DNA from: Candidatus Nanohalarchaeota archaeon
Lineage (GTDB): Archaea; EX4484-52; B79-G9
Direction: 5' to 3'
DNA: 5,980 bases
Assembly: GCA_003660865.1 (NCBI GenBank)
Contig: QMVA01000098.1
Coordinates: forward strand, 1 to 5,980
The notes below the pieces were generated by a model, which was given only the letters and a program-made list of their open reading frames with translations, made no database searches and was not told where the DNA came from. The number at the start of each line of letters is the position of its first letter. The first letter of the stretch is position 1. Shown one piece after another: positions 5,312 to 5,980 of the stretch. A program made the translations under genes and the position numbers.

Positions 5312-5414
5312 TATAGTTGAAGACATAACTATTTGGACAAATGTCTTCACCATATGGATTAAGGTCTCTTGGTTTTTGGCTAAGTTTGTCCATATAGTAA
5401 CGACCTTAACTATA
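5312..5414. repeat. Structured repeat element, copy B (103 bp)
   Basis: This is the compact copy. Ends are TATAGTT (5312-5318) and AACTATA (5408-5414). The left arm is a perfect 9-bp stem (TGAAGACAT 5318-5326 with 5341-5349) around the loop AACTATTTGGACAA. The right arm is a perfect 8-bp stem (TTAAGGTC 5359-5366 with 5402-5409) around a 35-base loop with TTTGTCCA and TAGTAAC. The arms are joined by CCATATGG, where copy A carries its extra hairpins. The loop bases TGGACAAA (5334-5341) and TTTGTCCA (5385-5392) are exact complements, so the loops could pair. The surrounding 5136-5493 has no other gene that I can support. The copy ends 79 bases before the winged-helix gene. Confidence 0.7.
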
Positions 5415-5493
5415 ATCTTCATGCCCCCCAAATTACTCATGTGTCTCGCACCCATAATAATCATAATTCTGGAAATCTTCCCAAGTTGATACA

Positions 5494-5980
5494 ATGGACG
5501 AAAAAATCACCCTCGACAGGAAAACATTCAAAGCTCTTGCACAGGGCACAAGAATCACAATCCTAAAAGAACTGGGCAAAAGAAGAAAAACACAGACAGA
5601 ACTGGCAAAACAGCTTAACCTGTCAAACTCCACCATAAAAGAGCACCTCGTCAACCTCGGGGAAGTAGACCTCGTCAAACAAATAGACGAAGGCTACAAA
5701 TGGAAATACTACGAACTCACAAAAAAAGGAAAGAACATAATCTATCCGCATGAGACCAAAATATGGATATCGCTCATACTGGCCATACTGGCACTCACAA
5801 TCGCCATAAACAACCTCCTCTCCAAACTAACACCCGCTGCCATAAAAGCGCCGCAGCTGGCATCATCAGCAAAAGAAGCAGGAAAAAATATAATAGAAGA
5901 CGCAGAAAAAACATTTGTCGGCGCGTCACCCCCGCATGAAACACTAATATCATCCCCCCACTTTGCAGTCCCCTACACAG
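5494..5980 (+). CDS. Winged-helix (ArsR-like) regulator with a membrane segment, cut by the window end
   Basis: The frame from the ATG at 5494 is open to the edge (162 codons, no stop). Residues about 11-85 form a winged helix: FKALAQGTRITILKELGKR, the helix-turn-helix QTELAKQLNLSNSTIKEHL, then a wing ending KWKYYELTKKGKNII. This is the usual ArsR-like order. A hydrophobic stretch at about 89-109 (IWISLILAILALTIAINN and on) is one likely transmembrane helix, followed by an Ala/Lys-rich and Pro-containing region. Membrane-attached regulators of this design are common in archaea; the signal and targets are unknown. No Shine-Dalgarno sequence precedes the start, and a weak CATAATTC about 28 bases upstream would fit leaderless initiation. 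No metal-binding Cys pair is visible. Element B lies 79 bases upstream and could be a target. The C-terminus is missing, so further membrane segments may follow. Confidence 0.8.
   Translation, partial: MDEKITLDRKTFKALAQGTRITILKELGKRRKTQTELAKQLNLSNSTIKEHLVNLGEVDLVKQIDEGYKWKYYELTKKGKNIIYPHETKIWISLILAILALTIAINNLLSKLTPAAIKAPQLASSAKEAGKNIIEDAEKTFVGASPPHETLISSPHFAVPYT

Noticed and set aside
5162..5330. Leftward open frame ending at the strong TATA box
   Set aside because: It has no ATG, no ribosome site at its TTG or GTG codons, and a low-complexity, Phe/Val/Leu-rich product that follows from the strand bias.
4767..5414. CRISPR array, tRNA or C/D-box RNA
   Set aside because: There are only two copies of unequal length with inverted halves and no regular spacers. 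No tRNA cloverleaf features were found, and C- and D-like boxes near 5130 and 4990 are too far apart.
4767..5414. Archaeal replication origin boxes
   Set aside because: The conserved loop bases do not resemble the origin recognition box patterns I know, and no Orc1/Cdc6 gene is in view.
5306..5678. Minus-strand ORFs of 62 and 81 aa over element B and the winged-helix gene
   Set aside because: One runs through the palindromic element; the other is antisense to a clear helix-turn-helix gene. Neither has a supported start.

Overview
The window looks archaeal. It holds a PurP-family ATP-grasp ligase, a type of purine enzyme known essentially from Archaea. TATA boxes lie about 26-28 bases ahead of several starts, two genes appear to be leaderless, and GGTGA-type ribosome sites precede others. 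The DNA is AT-rich, with many ATA and AGA codons. A euryarchaeal, Altiarchaeota-like or related lineage would fit, but the sequence alone does not settle the phylum.

Left half (177-3293), read rightward: a PurP paralogue, a SagB-type nitroreductase, and a protein with four CBS domains fused to a C-terminal domain that looks like the ribosome hibernation factor HPF/RaiA. Each has its own apparent promoter, so this is a row of separately controlled genes rather than one operon. If the domain reading is right, the third protein couples adenine-nucleotide sensing to ribosome silencing.

Middle (3371-4751), read leftward: a three-gene operon of an unrecognised 80-aa protein, a small PD-(D/E)XK nuclease-like protein starting at TTG, and CutA. 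Beyond an AT-rich spacer lies a 41-aa small ORF with its own TATA box and ribosome site.

Right part (4752-5493) is mostly non-coding and is the most unusual stretch. It holds two copies of one structured element, at 4767-4987 and 5312-5414. Each has short terminal inverted repeats and two arms with conserved loops. The arm stems differ between copies by paired, compensating changes. The first copy carries an extra 111-bp cluster of hairpins. Between the copies is a 45-aa ORF with a strong promoter and ribosome site and no acidic residue. The elements may be a structured RNA, a cis-regulatory leader or a small non-autonomous mobile element. The window ends inside a rightward winged-helix regulator with a membrane segment (5494 to the edge).

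The + strand is rich in A and C throughout, whichever way the genes point, which suggests a replication-linked strand bias.
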